This document shows, piece after piece, positions 1 through 7,923 of a DNA stretch of 12,818 nucleotides. Source of the stretch: Candidatus Neomicrothrix sp. UBA6944. Lineage in GTDB: Bacteria > Actinomycetota > Acidimicrobiia > Acidimicrobiales > Poriferisodalaceae. Both the position numbers and the translations under genes were made by a program. The number at the start of each line of letters is the position of its first letter. Position 1 is the first letter of the stretch. Below the pieces are notes generated by a model. That model did no database searches. It had not been told where the DNA came from and saw nothing but the letters and a program-made list of their open reading frames with translations. The DNA lies in NCBI GenBank assembly GCA_002448715.1, contig DJZU01000091.1, positions 1 through 12,818 on the forward strand, given 5' to 3'.

Positions 1-2
1 CA

Positions 3-1397
3 AAAGACAGCGCAGAACACAAAAAATGGAAATACGTACAATGGGCGTACCTGGCTGGCTTCTTGATTCTCTGCCCACTGGTCCTAGAACCATTTGAGAT
101 CGGCAAAATGAACCGAGCCCTAGTGCTCAGCGTCGCCGTCCTAGCGGTGAACCTCGTCGTTGGTTTCAACGGCATGTTGGCCCTCGGACACTCTGCCTTT
201 ATGGGAATCGGAGCGTTCGTCACTGCGTCCATGGTCCAAGACGAAAATTGGGATTACTGGCAAGTGCTGCCGGTAGTACTCATCGTCGGATTCATCATGG
301 GTGTCATAATCGGCCTGCCGGCTTTGCGAGTCAAAGGTTTATATTTAGCTTTGGTAACCATTGCTCAGGCCGCCGTGTTCCCGACCTTGGTCAATATCGA
401 TGAACTCGGTATTGCAGCTCGAACCGGCGGACCTAATGGCAAGGGCGTATCGGAAGAAGTCATAGCGCCAGGGTTCTTGGAATGGCTCCCCGGCGTTGAA
501 GGCGCGCGTGGCGGTTCGGCATACCGCTATTGGGTCATCGTTCTCATGCTGGGCATCACGTTGCTCTTGATCACCAATTATCTGCGCAGTCGACCAGGCC
601 GCGCAGTACTGGCTATTCGTGACAACGAAGCTGGTGCAGCTGTGTACGGAGTGAACCTGCCCGTTGCCAAGACCATGAACTTTGCGATCAGCGCATCACT
701 TGGATCGCTTGCCGGTCTGATGTGGTGTCTAGATAAGGGTTTCGTCGCCGGGCAGGACTTCACGTTCTTACTTGCGATCGACCTCATTATCGGCCTCGTG
801 CTAGGCGGCGTGGGAACTATCCAAGGTTCCCTCGTTGGTGGACTGTTCGTGGTGTGGGTCAACGACCTTACCAAGCGAATATCGGTCCCACTGGGTCTAT
901 ACACGCTCAACGGTGACGGACCGTTAGCCAAAGCCATCTTCGGTCTGATCCTAATCCTGTTCACCTTCTTCGCCCCTGGAGGCATTGTCTCTCTAGCGAG
1001 AATGGCACAAGACAAGCTCATAAAGGTCGTGCCCCTAACACCAGCGGGACAGCCGATTCAGCCGTTGTCATCGTTTGACCCCGGCATGGAGTCGACCAGA
1101 GCCGACACAGCGATGAAGATGTCTATTGCCGGTCCTATTCTCTTGGCAATTGGCTGGCTGCTGATGGCGGTTAATAGCTTGATAGTTGGCGTCTTGGCGT
1201 TCGGTCTGCGCATGGCAATTCTTGTAGCTCCGGTAGCGATGCTCGTTGGTTCTAACGAACTGAAAGCGCATGCAGCAGGTAATCGGCCTGACTCCGTTAA
1301 AGGGCCGGCCAGCATGGCCCGTCTACTGGGAGGACTGGGATTCCTTTTCGTAATCGCATACGCAGTTCAACGATTTATTTTCAATTACGACTTTTAA
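3..1397 (+). CDS. LivM-like ABC transporter permease with C-terminal membrane extension (5' partial)
   Basis: Inner-membrane permease of the branched-chain amino acid (LivM/LivH) ABC importer family. The frame stays open to the left edge, so the true start is probably outside the window; a TTG at 63 is only an internal candidate. Numbering from that TTG, the LivM hallmarks are GFNGMLALGHSAFMGIGAF (34-52), GLPALRVKGLYLALVTIA (84-101), the cytoplasmic EAA-type loop RPGRAVLAIRDNEAGAAVYG (177-196) and GGVGTIQGSLVGG (248-260), ending with FFAPGGI near 302-308. A normal LivM stops about there. This protein continues for some 130 residues with a polar linker (about 316-350) and three hydrophobic segments (about 352-372, 374-395, 419-437). 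The extension is in frame and its function is unknown to me. The LivH and second LivM genes follow on the same strand, so it probably belongs to the same importer. The family call is firm; the substrate is not known. Confidence 0.9.
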   Translation, partial: KDSAEHKKWKYVQWAYLAGFLILCPLVLEPFEIGKMNRALVLSVAVLAVNLVVGFNGMLALGHSAFMGIGAFVTASMVQDENWDYWQVLPVVLIVGFIMGVIIGLPALRVKGLYLALVTIAQAAVFPTLVNIDELGIAARTGGPNGKGVSEEVIAPGFLEWLPGVEGARGGSAYRYWVIVLMLGITLLLITNYLRSRPGRAVLAIRDNEAGAAVYGVNLPVAKTMNFAISASLGSLAGLMWCLDKGFVAGQDFTFLLAIDLIIGLVLGGVGTIQGSLVGGLFVVWVNDLTKRISVPLGLYTLNGDGPLAKAIFGLILILFTFFAPGGIVSLARMAQDKLIKVVPLTPAGQPIQPLSSFDPGMESTRADTAMKMSIAGPILLAIGWLLMAVNSLIVGVLAFGLRMAILVAPVAMLVGSNELKAHAAGNRPDSVKGPASMARLLGGLGFLFVIAYAVQRFIFNYDF

Positions 1398-1420
1398 GTA
1401 ACAGTAATTATTTTCGGTTT

Positions 1421-1448
1421 ATCGGAGGTGGCTGATGCCACCTCCGAT
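1421..1448. other. Perfect 12-bp inverted repeat (stem-loop) between two permease genes
   Basis: The arms ATCGGAGGTGGC (1421-1432) and GCCACCTCCGAT (1437-1448) are exact reverse complements with a TGAT tetraloop (1433-1436). The hairpin lies 23 bases after the stop of the extended LivM gene and 48 bases before the LivH start. It has no T-run on either side, so it is not a textbook intrinsic terminator. It may attenuate read-through, protect the upstream mRNA 3' end, or bind a protein. The structure is seen directly; its role is inference. Confidence 0.6.
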
Positions 1449-1496
1449 CCGCGACTCCTCTTCAATGTTCTTGCTACCTTCTTGGTGTAATTCACT

Positions 1497-2444
1497 ATGG
1501 ATTTAGTCCTTCTGCTCCAACGAGTGTTTGATGCGCTGTTCAACAGTGCGATCTACTCGTCTTTAGCTTTGGCGCTTGTCATTATTTTCCGGTCCACGGG
1601 CCTGCTGAACTTTGCCCAAGGGGAAATGGCCACATTCACGGCATACATAGCTTTTGTGCTTTTGTCAGGTCCTCAGCCACGTCTCACAGGAGGAGGACTC
1701 GCTGGCCTTGTGCCCGGAGTTCCCTTCACAATTCCTTTAGCTATTGTCGGAGCAGTCTTATGCGGAATGGCGGTCGGAGCCGCCACCGAACGTGTCCTGA
1801 TTCGACCATTAGGGGGAGCATCGGATCTAGCACTGGTGAATATCACTATTGGGCTGCTTTTAGCGACCAATTCCCTAATGGCGCAATGGTGGGGGACAGG
1901 TCCCCGGATCTTTCCAGCGATCTTTCCCAGCGGGGCGGGGCAGCATTTCACCATCCTCGGAGCACGCCTCCGCTATTCAACCGTCGGAGTATGGATCGTC
2001 CTTCTTTCGGTACTAGTGCTTCTGATAGTGCTCCTACGTCATACCCGAACCGGGCTGGCGTTTAGGGCAGTGTCAATCAGTCCTTCGAATGCTGAGCTAG
2101 TAGGAGTTCGCGTTGGGCCAACACTGATGTATGGCTGGGCTATGGCATCAGGCTTCGGAGCATTAGCAGCATGCTTAAGCGCTAATTCGGTTTTACTGGA
2201 ACCAAACATGATGCTGCGAGTACTGGTATATGCGTTTGCCGCGGCGACACTAGGAGGACTCGACTCGCCTAAAGGTGCCTTAGTAGGCGGATTGATTATT
2301 GGTTTGAGCCAAACCCTGATCCCCGCCTACGTGCCCTTCATTGGTTTCGAACTCAGTGTCCTACCAGCTCTACTAGCAATGGTCCTCATCTTGTTGATCC
2401 GTCCTGCTGGGTTATACGGAACCAAACGGATAGAGCGGGTCTGA
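1497..2444 (+). CDS. LivH-like branched-chain amino acid ABC transporter permease
   Basis: This 315-residue polytopic membrane protein is the usual length for LivH, the second permease subunit of high-affinity branched-chain amino acid type importers. Family features are TGLLNFAQGEMATFTAY (34-50), ERVLIRPL (99-105 region), the coupling loop RHTRTGLAFRAVSISPSNAE (181-200), LGGLDSPKGALVGGLIIG (252-269) and LLIRPAGLYG (299-308). Hydrophobic segments fill most of the remaining length. The ATG at 1497 is used because the protein then begins directly with the first membrane helix; no clear Shine-Dalgarno precedes it. The stop overlaps the next start by one base (TGATG), so the next permease is probably translationally coupled. 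The substrate could be amino acids, urea, amides or short organic acids, since members of this family transport all of these. Confidence 0.92.
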   Translation: MDLVLLLQRVFDALFNSAIYSSLALALVIIFRSTGLLNFAQGEMATFTAYIAFVLLSGPQPRLTGGGLAGLVPGVPFTIPLAIVGAVLCGMAVGAATERVLIRPLGGASDLALVNITIGLLLATNSLMAQWWGTGPRIFPAIFPSGAGQHFTILGARLRYSTVGVWIVLLSVLVLLIVLLRHTRTGLAFRAVSISPSNAELVGVRVGPTLMYGWAMASGFGALAACLSANSVLLEPNMMLRVLVYAFAAATLGGLDSPKGALVGGLIIGLSQTLIPAYVPFIGFELSVLPALLAMVLILLIRPAGLYGTKRIERV

Positions 2445-3454
2445 TGTTTGACCGTCAGCACAGACCGAGCCGAATCAGCGTTGCCGGCATAGTTCTTCTA
2501 TCCGTAGCCCTAGCGATTATTCCGTTTGTCGCAACAACCACGGGCTTAAGGCAAGCAAGCCAAATCATCATTAGCGTTCTAGCGGTACTTGGAGTTAACG
2601 TCGCCGCTGGCTACGGGGGAATGATCAGCCTGGGACATGGTGTTTTTGTTGGCGTCGGTGCTTTCGCTACGGGCTATTACCTAGATGACCTTTCCCTTCC
2701 CTGGCTACTAGCAATCGCGCTCGGAACGCTTACCGCCGCGTTGTCAGGAGCGCTAGTGGGATTACCGGCCCTTCGGATCAAAGGAATCCACTTAGCTCTC
2801 GTCACTTTAGGTATGGCGATTGTGTTCCAGCCCTTAAGTAAACGATTTCCGAAAGTTACCGGAGGTGTCAGCGGTCAGGGGATTGAGGCGCGGTTCGATG
2901 CCCCGAACTGGTGGCCCGGTGACTCTCGTATGACGTCAGCGGTTTACCGATATCTCTTTTGCGTGTTGGTCGTCGTTCTCGCCCTGTGGGTTACCTGGAA
3001 CATCGTCAATAGCAGGTTTGGCCGCTCTATGAGAGCGCTAAGAGACAATGATACGGCCGCTGCGATTTATGGAGTGGATCTGGTATCTGCTCGAGTCACC
3101 ACGTTTGCGGTAAGCGCGGGACTCGCTGGCTTGTGTGGAGCTCTTCAAGTGCTATTGGTTCCCTTTGTTTCCCAAGACAAATTCCCGGCCCAGGAATCGT
3201 TAGTCATCTACGCGTCTGCAGTGGTGGGTGGATTAGGGACCATATGGGGCCCTGTCCTAGGGGTTATAGCGCGTACAGCGGTAGGCAAAGCGGGTGACTT
3301 AGTAGCTGGGTTCGATGGATTCGGTCCAATGGGTGACTTTTTCACATTGCTAGATGAATCAGCCTTTGTCTTTGGTGTTGGTCTTATCGTCCTAACGTTT
3401 TTCTTTCCCCGTGGACTTGCTGGTATCGGTCGAAAACGCCAACCCTCGGGGTGA
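2444..3454 (+). CDS. LivM-like branched-chain amino acid ABC transporter permease
   Basis: A 336-residue membrane permease of the LivM family and of normal length, the natural partner of the LivH encoded just upstream. The ATG shares its A with the LivH stop codon, which fixes the start. Family landmarks are GYGGMISLGHGVFVGVGAF (56-73), GLPALRIKGIHLALVTLG (106-123), the coupling-loop segment RFGRSMRALRDNDTAAAIYG (191-210), GGLGTIWGPVLG (262-273) and the terminal FFFPRGL (319-325). It lacks the C-terminal extension of the LivM-like protein at the left edge. It is therefore a paralogue rather than a duplicate, and the locus carries two M-type permeases to one H-type. No ATP-binding subunit or periplasmic binding protein follows; a tRNA gene comes next. 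Confidence 0.92.
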   Translation: MFDRQHRPSRISVAGIVLLSVALAIIPFVATTTGLRQASQIIISVLAVLGVNVAAGYGGMISLGHGVFVGVGAFATGYYLDDLSLPWLLAIALGTLTAALSGALVGLPALRIKGIHLALVTLGMAIVFQPLSKRFPKVTGGVSGQGIEARFDAPNWWPGDSRMTSAVYRYLFCVLVVVLALWVTWNIVNSRFGRSMRALRDNDTAAAIYGVDLVSARVTTFAVSAGLAGLCGALQVLLVPFVSQDKFPAQESLVIYASAVVGGLGTIWGPVLGVIARTAVGKAGDLVAGFDGFGPMGDFFTLLDESAFVFGVGLIVLTFFFPRGLAGIGRKRQPSG

Positions 3455-3532
3455 ACTAAGTCAATCTTGTGGCGTAAGAACTAGAGATCGGTAAGCTGAC
3501 CGTTCGCGCGGGGCTCTAGAAACCCCGGCCCA

Positions 3533-3608
3533 GTCCCCATCGTCTAGCGGCCTAGGACACCACCCTCTCAAGGTGGCGGCACGGGTTCAAATCCCGTTGG
3601 GGATGCCA
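3533..3608 (+). tRNA. tRNA-Glu (anticodon CTC)
   Basis: A complete cloverleaf can be folded by eye. The acceptor stem GTCCCCA pairs with TGGGGAT, with a terminal G-T pair and discriminator G. The anticodon stem CCACC/GGTGG (3560-3564 and 3572-3576) holds the loop CTCTCAA with anticodon CTC at 3567-3569. The T arm ACGGG/CCCGT has the loop TTCAAAT. The CCA end (3606-3608) is encoded. The sequence closely resembles bacterial glutamate tRNAs and reads GAG codons. It sits between the permease genes and the acyl-CoA ligase gene on the same strand. The 78 bases before it presumably hold its promoter, but I see no convincing -35/-10 pair there. Confidence 0.97.
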
Positions 3609-3710
3609 CCTTTCTCTAGGCTGAGCCTGGAGCCATCTAGTTTCAGCCACCATAGTTTCGTTTGCAATGGACCGATAAGGTCGATCCCCTTAACCTTAAG
3701 AAGTCACGAA

Positions 3711-5201
3711 ATGAACTCCTGGCAACCGCACCTACCTGAAGCGACAGACCTCTCTCAAATTGATTTGCTTGCAGGAGGTACGCTGCCGAATGTCTGGGTG
3801 AATCGGTGGCGCAGATACCCGGACAACAATGTGATCCACGATCCCGAACAGGGTTGGGTGAGTGGCGGAACGCTCTTGAGCCGTTCAGAAACCACGGCAC
3901 GTAGGTTGGCGCACGCGGGGGTCCTACCGGGAGAGCGGGTGCTTCTCAGCGCGTCAAGTTCTCTGGAGCTTGTGATAGCCCACGTAGCGGCCTTGCGACT
4001 AGGGGCGGTGGTCATTCCAACCAACGGGGCGTACCGTGCGGAGGAGGTTGCACACGTAGTCTCAGATGCCAGACCAAGAGTCGCTATCGTCGAACAACCG
4101 GAATGGCGAGAGTGGATTCATGCGACAGACCCAAACGTTATTTCGACTGATCCTTCGGTCGAGCTAGACGATGGACCTGCCCTTTCGTTGGATGGGGTGG
4201 AAACAGATGGTGCCGCTCTGATCGGATACACCTCGGGTACTACAGGTCGACCTAAAGGTGCTGTTCTAACGCACGGCAACTTATTGTCTTCTGTTCGAGG
4301 GTTAGAGATTGCTTGGCGCTGGACTTCGAAAGACATCCTGATCCTTGCCCTACCGCTGTTTCACATGCATGGGCTAGGAGTTGGATTACATGGATCCTTA
4401 ACTGTTGGTGGCCGAGCGGTGTTACTGCCAGACTTCGACGCTGATCAGGTTTTGGACTCCATTAAGAAATTTGGAGCGACAATGTTCTTTGGAGTTCCAA
4501 CTATGTACGGTCGGTTACTTAACTCAGAGAAAGTCAGTCAACTCGGAGATCTACGACTGTGCGTATCGGGTTCCGCTCCCCTCTCTGCCGAGGTTCATCG
4601 AAAGATCTATGACTCCGCCGGTCAACACATACTTGAACGCTATGGAATGACTGAAACAGCGATGCTGGTTTCCAACCCCTACGAAGGTGAACGACGTCCA
4701 AACTCCGTTGGCTTTCCCCTACCCGGTGTCGAAGTGCGGATCGAGGGCGATCCCCCAGAGATCCAGGTCAAGGGACCCAATGTCTTTAAGGGATACTGGG
4801 AACGACAAGAAGAGAATCTAAGTGCCTTCGATGGCGGGTGGTTTCGCACCGGCGACCTCGGTGCAATTGATTCTGATGGATACCTTGCCATTACCGGACG
4901 CGCAAAAGAGCTGATTATCTCCGGAGGCTTCAACGTCTACCCCAAAGAAGTCGAAGACGTCATAGTGGAACACGAGGCGGTGCAAGAATGTGCTGTCGTT
5001 GGAGTCTCAGATGAAGAGTGGGGCGAAGCTGTGGTGGCGTTTGTCGTTGCGACTCGAGACGTTGACTCCGCCGAACTCAGGAACTTTGTCGGTGAACGGC
5101 TAGCTCATTACAAGCGACCTCAGAACACCTATCGAGTGGACTCATTGCCAAGGAACGCTCTAGGAAAGGTTCAAAAGCACCGCTTGATCGATTTGTTTTA
5201 G
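3711..5201 (+). CDS. Malonyl-CoA synthetase-like acyl-CoA ligase (AMP-forming, ANL superfamily)
   Basis: This cytoplasmic enzyme activates a carboxylic acid with ATP to an acyl-adenylate and then forms the CoA thioester. The ATG at 3711 gives 496 residues and a natural N terminus. The frame also opens further upstream, but only from a GTG inside the tRNA gene, which would add 46 unlikely residues. Motifs in order are the P-loop-like YTSGTTGRPKG (173-183), PLFHMHGLG (215-223), ERYGMTET (309-316), GWFRTGDLG (376-384), the hinge region GRAKELIISGGFNVYP (396-411) and the catalytic lysine K486 in NALGKVQK. The HMHGLGVGLHG block and the NPYEGERRPNSVGFPLPGV stretch after the TET motif resemble malonyl/methylmalonyl-CoA synthetases (MatB, ACSF3) more than long-chain ligases. 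The substrate remains inference. The gene ends two bases from the convergent glpD stop. Confidence 0.93.
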   Translation: MNSWQPHLPEATDLSQIDLLAGGTLPNVWVNRWRRYPDNNVIHDPEQGWVSGGTLLSRSETTARRLAHAGVLPGERVLLSASSSLELVIAHVAALRLGAVVIPTNGAYRAEEVAHVVSDARPRVAIVEQPEWREWIHATDPNVISTDPSVELDDGPALSLDGVETDGAALIGYTSGTTGRPKGAVLTHGNLLSSVRGLEIAWRWTSKDILILALPLFHMHGLGVGLHGSLTVGGRAVLLPDFDADQVLDSIKKFGATMFFGVPTMYGRLLNSEKVSQLGDLRLCVSGSAPLSAEVHRKIYDSAGQHILERYGMTETAMLVSNPYEGERRPNSVGFPLPGVEVRIEGDPPEIQVKGPNVFKGYWERQEENLSAFDGGWFRTGDLGAIDSDGYLAITGRAKELIISGGFNVYPKEVEDVIVEHEAVQECAVVGVSDEEWGEAVVAFVVATRDVDSAELRNFVGERLAHYKRPQNTYRVDSLPRNALGKVQKHRLIDLF

Positions 5202-5203
5202 AC

Positions 5204-6940
5204 CTAGTTGAAGTTGTCGCGTACTTCTCCGACAGCTACACGCTGAGCATCAGCGGTCTCATCGTCGAACTGTTCGTTGCTGGCTCTTTCCGCTGCGACT
5301 CGATCCAAGTAGTGAGCGACCTCACTGTCGACTCGTTTCTGATCCCAGTTCAGTTCTCGTGCCATCAACTCAGCAACCTGCAGAGCCGAGTTTGTGCCCC
5401 GATCAGGACTTTCTATTGAGAGGCGAGTTCGTCTCGTCAACACATCTTCAAGATGCAACGCTGCTTCGAATCGAACAGCGTGAACGACTTCAGCGCGCAA
5501 GTAAGGCAGACGTGGATCGATTAATTCGGCGAGTGAAATATCCTCCTTGATCAAATCCAACACCTCGTAGATTCGGTCGCCTTGCCGAGACAGTAGATGG
5601 TCGACTGTGGCTGGAAGAACACCCGACATCTCAGCGATTTCTCCAATCTGAGCGCGTAGCTTTATGTAGCCCTCGGAGCCAAGGAGCGGAACCTGATCAG
5701 TGGATGACTCTGGAAGATCTAAACCCTGATCGATTCGGACTGCATTGATCGTGTCGGCGGCCATAACCCTGTAGGTCGTGTACTTACCCCCAGCAATGGA
5801 AACGAGACCACCAACCGAAGTGGTCACCGCGTGCTCGCGACTGAGCTTGCTTGTTTTGTCCGAGTCACCATCTAATAAGGGTCGAAGCCCCACGTATACG
5901 CCCACGATATCGTCGGTCGTCAATGGATGGGTCAACACCTCATTTAAAGTCCCTAGCAGATAAGTGATGTCTCGATGAGTAGCTGCGGGGTGTGAGCGGT
6001 TGAGATGCCAGTCGGAATCAGTTGTGCCAACAATCCAATGGCTTCCTGATGGAATTACGAAAAGGACACTGTCGGTCGTACGAAGTATCAAACCGCTTTC
6101 GAGGTTGATCCGATGTTTGTGTATTACCAGATGAATCCCCTTAGAAGCTCGAACTCTGGAATTCGATTCACCTGCGTACGCCTCAATATCGTCGCTCCAC
6201 ACGCCAGTGGCATTGACTACCGTTCCGCACGAAACTTGGAGTTCGCGACCCGATTCGAGGCACCTGACGGTAGCGCCCGAAACTCGATCATTAGAACGAG
6301 ATAGACCAACCACTCTCGTTGAGGTAGCTATCGATGCACCCAACTTTGCTGCTGTACGAGCAGCAGAAATCACAAATCGGGCGTCATCAACCAAGGCGTC
6401 CGAATATACGATTGCTCCCTTGTGGCTGCCATCTTTCAATGCTGGGGCATCTCTAGCGACTCGTCGTCGACCCAGATGGTGGTGGCGAGGAAGCAATCTA
6501 GGACCACGAGAAGCCATCAGGTCGTACAGACCTATGCCGAGTCCTGCGTACAGACGTTCCCATAAACGCTGAACCGGATATAGAAAGTCGACTCTTGTCA
6601 CTAAGTGGGGAGCTAGACGAGACAAAAGAAGGTTTCGTTCGGCAAGCGCTTCTTTGACAAGGCCGAACTGAAATTGTTCTAAGTAGCGCAAGCCGCCATG
6701 AATCAGTTTGCTTGAACGGCTAGAGGTACCAGAAGCAAGATCGTGTTGCTCTACAACAGCCACACTCATTCCGCGAGAGGCGGCATCAAGCGCGCATCCG
6801 ATGCCGGTGACGCCTGCACCAATAACTAAAACATCTAACCGCTCTTCAGATAGACGACGAATAGCTTCCCGTCTGTGTTGGCTGCCCAGAATGCTTTCGG
6901 GATAATCCTGCCGAATTGGAGGATTGGTTTCTTCGTCCAC
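5204..6940 (-). CDS. glpD: FAD-dependent glycerol-3-phosphate dehydrogenase
   Basis: This membrane-associated flavoenzyme oxidises sn-glycerol 3-phosphate to dihydroxyacetone phosphate and feeds electrons to the quinone pool, linking glycerol and phospholipid turnover to glycolysis and respiration. The 578 residues match the family. The N-terminal FAD-binding Rossmann motif is VIGAGVTGIG (39-48) with the ribose-binding E64 in VVEQHDLASG. It is followed by the GlpD signature GTSSRSSKLIHGGLRYLE (71-88), VVNATGVWSDDI (241-252), SKGIHLVI (266-273), GLRPLL (351-356) and SIAGGKYTTYR (381-391). The C-terminal GlpD cap domain spans roughly 415-545 and includes LEDVLTRRTRLSIE (497-510). The start is a GTG at 6940 with no good Shine-Dalgarno; a leaderless transcript is possible. 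It diverges from the WYL regulator gene across 20 bases. No kinase or facilitator (glpK, glpF) is present. Confidence 0.95.
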   Translation of the reverse strand: MDEETNPPIRQDYPESILGSQHRREAIRRLSEERLDVLVIGAGVTGIGCALDAASRGMSVAVVEQHDLASGTSSRSSKLIHGGLRYLEQFQFGLVKEALAERNLLLSRLAPHLVTRVDFLYPVQRLWERLYAGLGIGLYDLMASRGPRLLPRHHHLGRRRVARDAPALKDGSHKGAIVYSDALVDDARFVISAARTAAKLGASIATSTRVVGLSRSNDRVSGATVRCLESGRELQVSCGTVVNATGVWSDDIEAYAGESNSRVRASKGIHLVIHKHRINLESGLILRTTDSVLFVIPSGSHWIVGTTDSDWHLNRSHPAATHRDITYLLGTLNEVLTHPLTTDDIVGVYVGLRPLLDGDSDKTSKLSREHAVTTSVGGLVSIAGGKYTTYRVMAADTINAVRIDQGLDLPESSTDQVPLLGSEGYIKLRAQIGEIAEMSGVLPATVDHLLSRQGDRIYEVLDLIKEDISLAELIDPRLPYLRAEVVHAVRFEAALHLEDVLTRRTRLSIESPDRGTNSALQVAELMARELNWDQKRVDSEVAHYLDRVAAERASNEQFDDETADAQRVAVGEVRDNFN

Positions 6941-6960
6941 GCCAGAAGGTTAGGGCTTAG

Positions 6961-7923
6961 ATGGGTCAAACAATCTCATCAGTCGGCAATCTAAAGTCAT
7001 CGGAAGTGGATAAGAACGAACGCATTTGGAAATTGCTCATGTATTTGCGAGCCAGTCCTGCTCCTGTTAGCTGGGCAGAGATAGTTCGCGATACCGACCT
7101 ATATGTCGACGATGGACCAAGTTCAAAAAAAACATTCGAACGAGATAAGAAAGATCTGCGAAACACCGGCATCCCGATCTACACAGAAAATATTGGGGGT
7201 AATGACGAAGGAGCGGGAGGGACGCGGTACGCCATTCGGGATTCAGATGTGTTTTTAAATTTGGAGCTCTCCGAGAGTGAAAGTCTTGCTATTGAAATGG
7301 CGGCATCCATGGTGCAATTCGATGCCGCCTGGGAAATAGATGCGCTGGCGAAACTGGGAGCTGGAACGTTGCCAGGTCCACCCCCGCTGAGAGCTCAATT
7401 GAGTGCTCCTGACGAACTTATTGCCCTCCATGACGCCATTGACCAGCGACGAGTCATCAGCTTTGTCTATGGAGGACAAGCCCGCGAGGTTGAACCCGTA
7501 TTGGTGTTCTGGAGGCACGGGAGTTGGTATATACACGCATTCGAAGATCAGGTTCCCAAAAACTTTAAAGTGGAACGCTTTCAAAGTTCAGTTTCCTTCG
7601 GCGACGAGAATTCTGCTGCGGCACACCCCGTACCCGACCCGAGCCAAGCCATGGCGGAAGATCCTTTGCTTCACGGACCCGAAGATGGGCTTATGGCGCA
7701 GGTGCTCGTGAATCCTCCACTATCTCGATTGGTGGAGCGTGACAGAGGTGGCGTCATCGATCGGCGCGACGACGGCTCCGTCATCGTAGAAGTTGAGGTC
7801 CGAAGCCCCGGAGCGTTCCGGTCCTGGTTGTTTGGTATGGGAGACCACGCGTTAGTCGTTAACCCGCCGGAGTTAGTAGCAGACGTGACTTCCTGGTTAC
7901 GAGGCCTAGCGGGTTCCCCGTGA
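6961..7923 (+). CDS. pafB: PafB-like WYL-domain transcriptional regulator
   Basis: A 320-residue protein of the layout seen in PafB, the first half of the actinobacterial PafB-PafC activator pair. A winged-helix DNA-binding domain covers about 17-75, with the family-typical KKTFERDKKDLRNTGIPI (56-73). A central WYL domain covers about 155-212; the WYL tripeptide reads WYI here (SWYIHAFE, 188-195) and the later basic motif reads FKVERF (202-207). A C-terminal WCX-like domain covers about 245-316. WYL domains bind nucleic acid or nucleotide ligands. In mycobacteria PafBC activates LexA-independent DNA repair genes. The ATG at 6961 has a weak AGAAGG 11 bases upstream; a GTG at 7006 (residue 16) is an alternative. 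The stop overlaps the next start (GTGA), so the pair is surely cotranslated. No proteasome or Pup genes are nearby. Confidence 0.9.
   Translation: MGQTISSVGNLKSSEVDKNERIWKLLMYLRASPAPVSWAEIVRDTDLYVDDGPSSKKTFERDKKDLRNTGIPIYTENIGGNDEGAGGTRYAIRDSDVFLNLELSESESLAIEMAASMVQFDAAWEIDALAKLGAGTLPGPPPLRAQLSAPDELIALHDAIDQRRVISFVYGGQAREVEPVLVFWRHGSWYIHAFEDQVPKNFKVERFQSSVSFGDENSAAAHPVPDPSQAMAEDPLLHGPEDGLMAQVLVNPPLSRLVERDRGGVIDRRDDGSVIVEVEVRSPGAFRSWLFGMGDHALVVNPPELVADVTSWLRGLAGSP

Noticed and set aside
578..1021. Minus-strand open frames inside the permease gene
   Set aside because: They are shadows of a strongly supported permease reading frame and have no recognisable domain.
3509..3527. CGGGG/CCCCG inverted repeat before the tRNA as a terminator for the permease operon
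   Set aside because: Only five base pairs with a nine-base loop and no T-run; too weak to call.
3533..3608. tRNA-Glu as an integration (att) site for a mobile element
   Set aside because: No integrase gene and no repeat of the tRNA 3' end seen in the window.
3616..3630. CTAGG/CCTGG short hairpin after the tRNA
   Set aside because: A five-pair stem including a wobble, with no T-tract after it; expected by chance.
3573..3710. Upstream extension of the acyl-CoA ligase reading frame by 46 residues
   Set aside because: It would start at a GTG inside the tRNA-Glu anticodon/variable region, and the added residues do not look like an ANL enzyme. The ATG at 3711 gives a natural N terminus.
6207..6572. 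Plus-strand 121-codon open frame inside glpD
   Set aside because: It lies entirely opposite conserved GlpD sequence and its product has low-complexity, non-domain composition.
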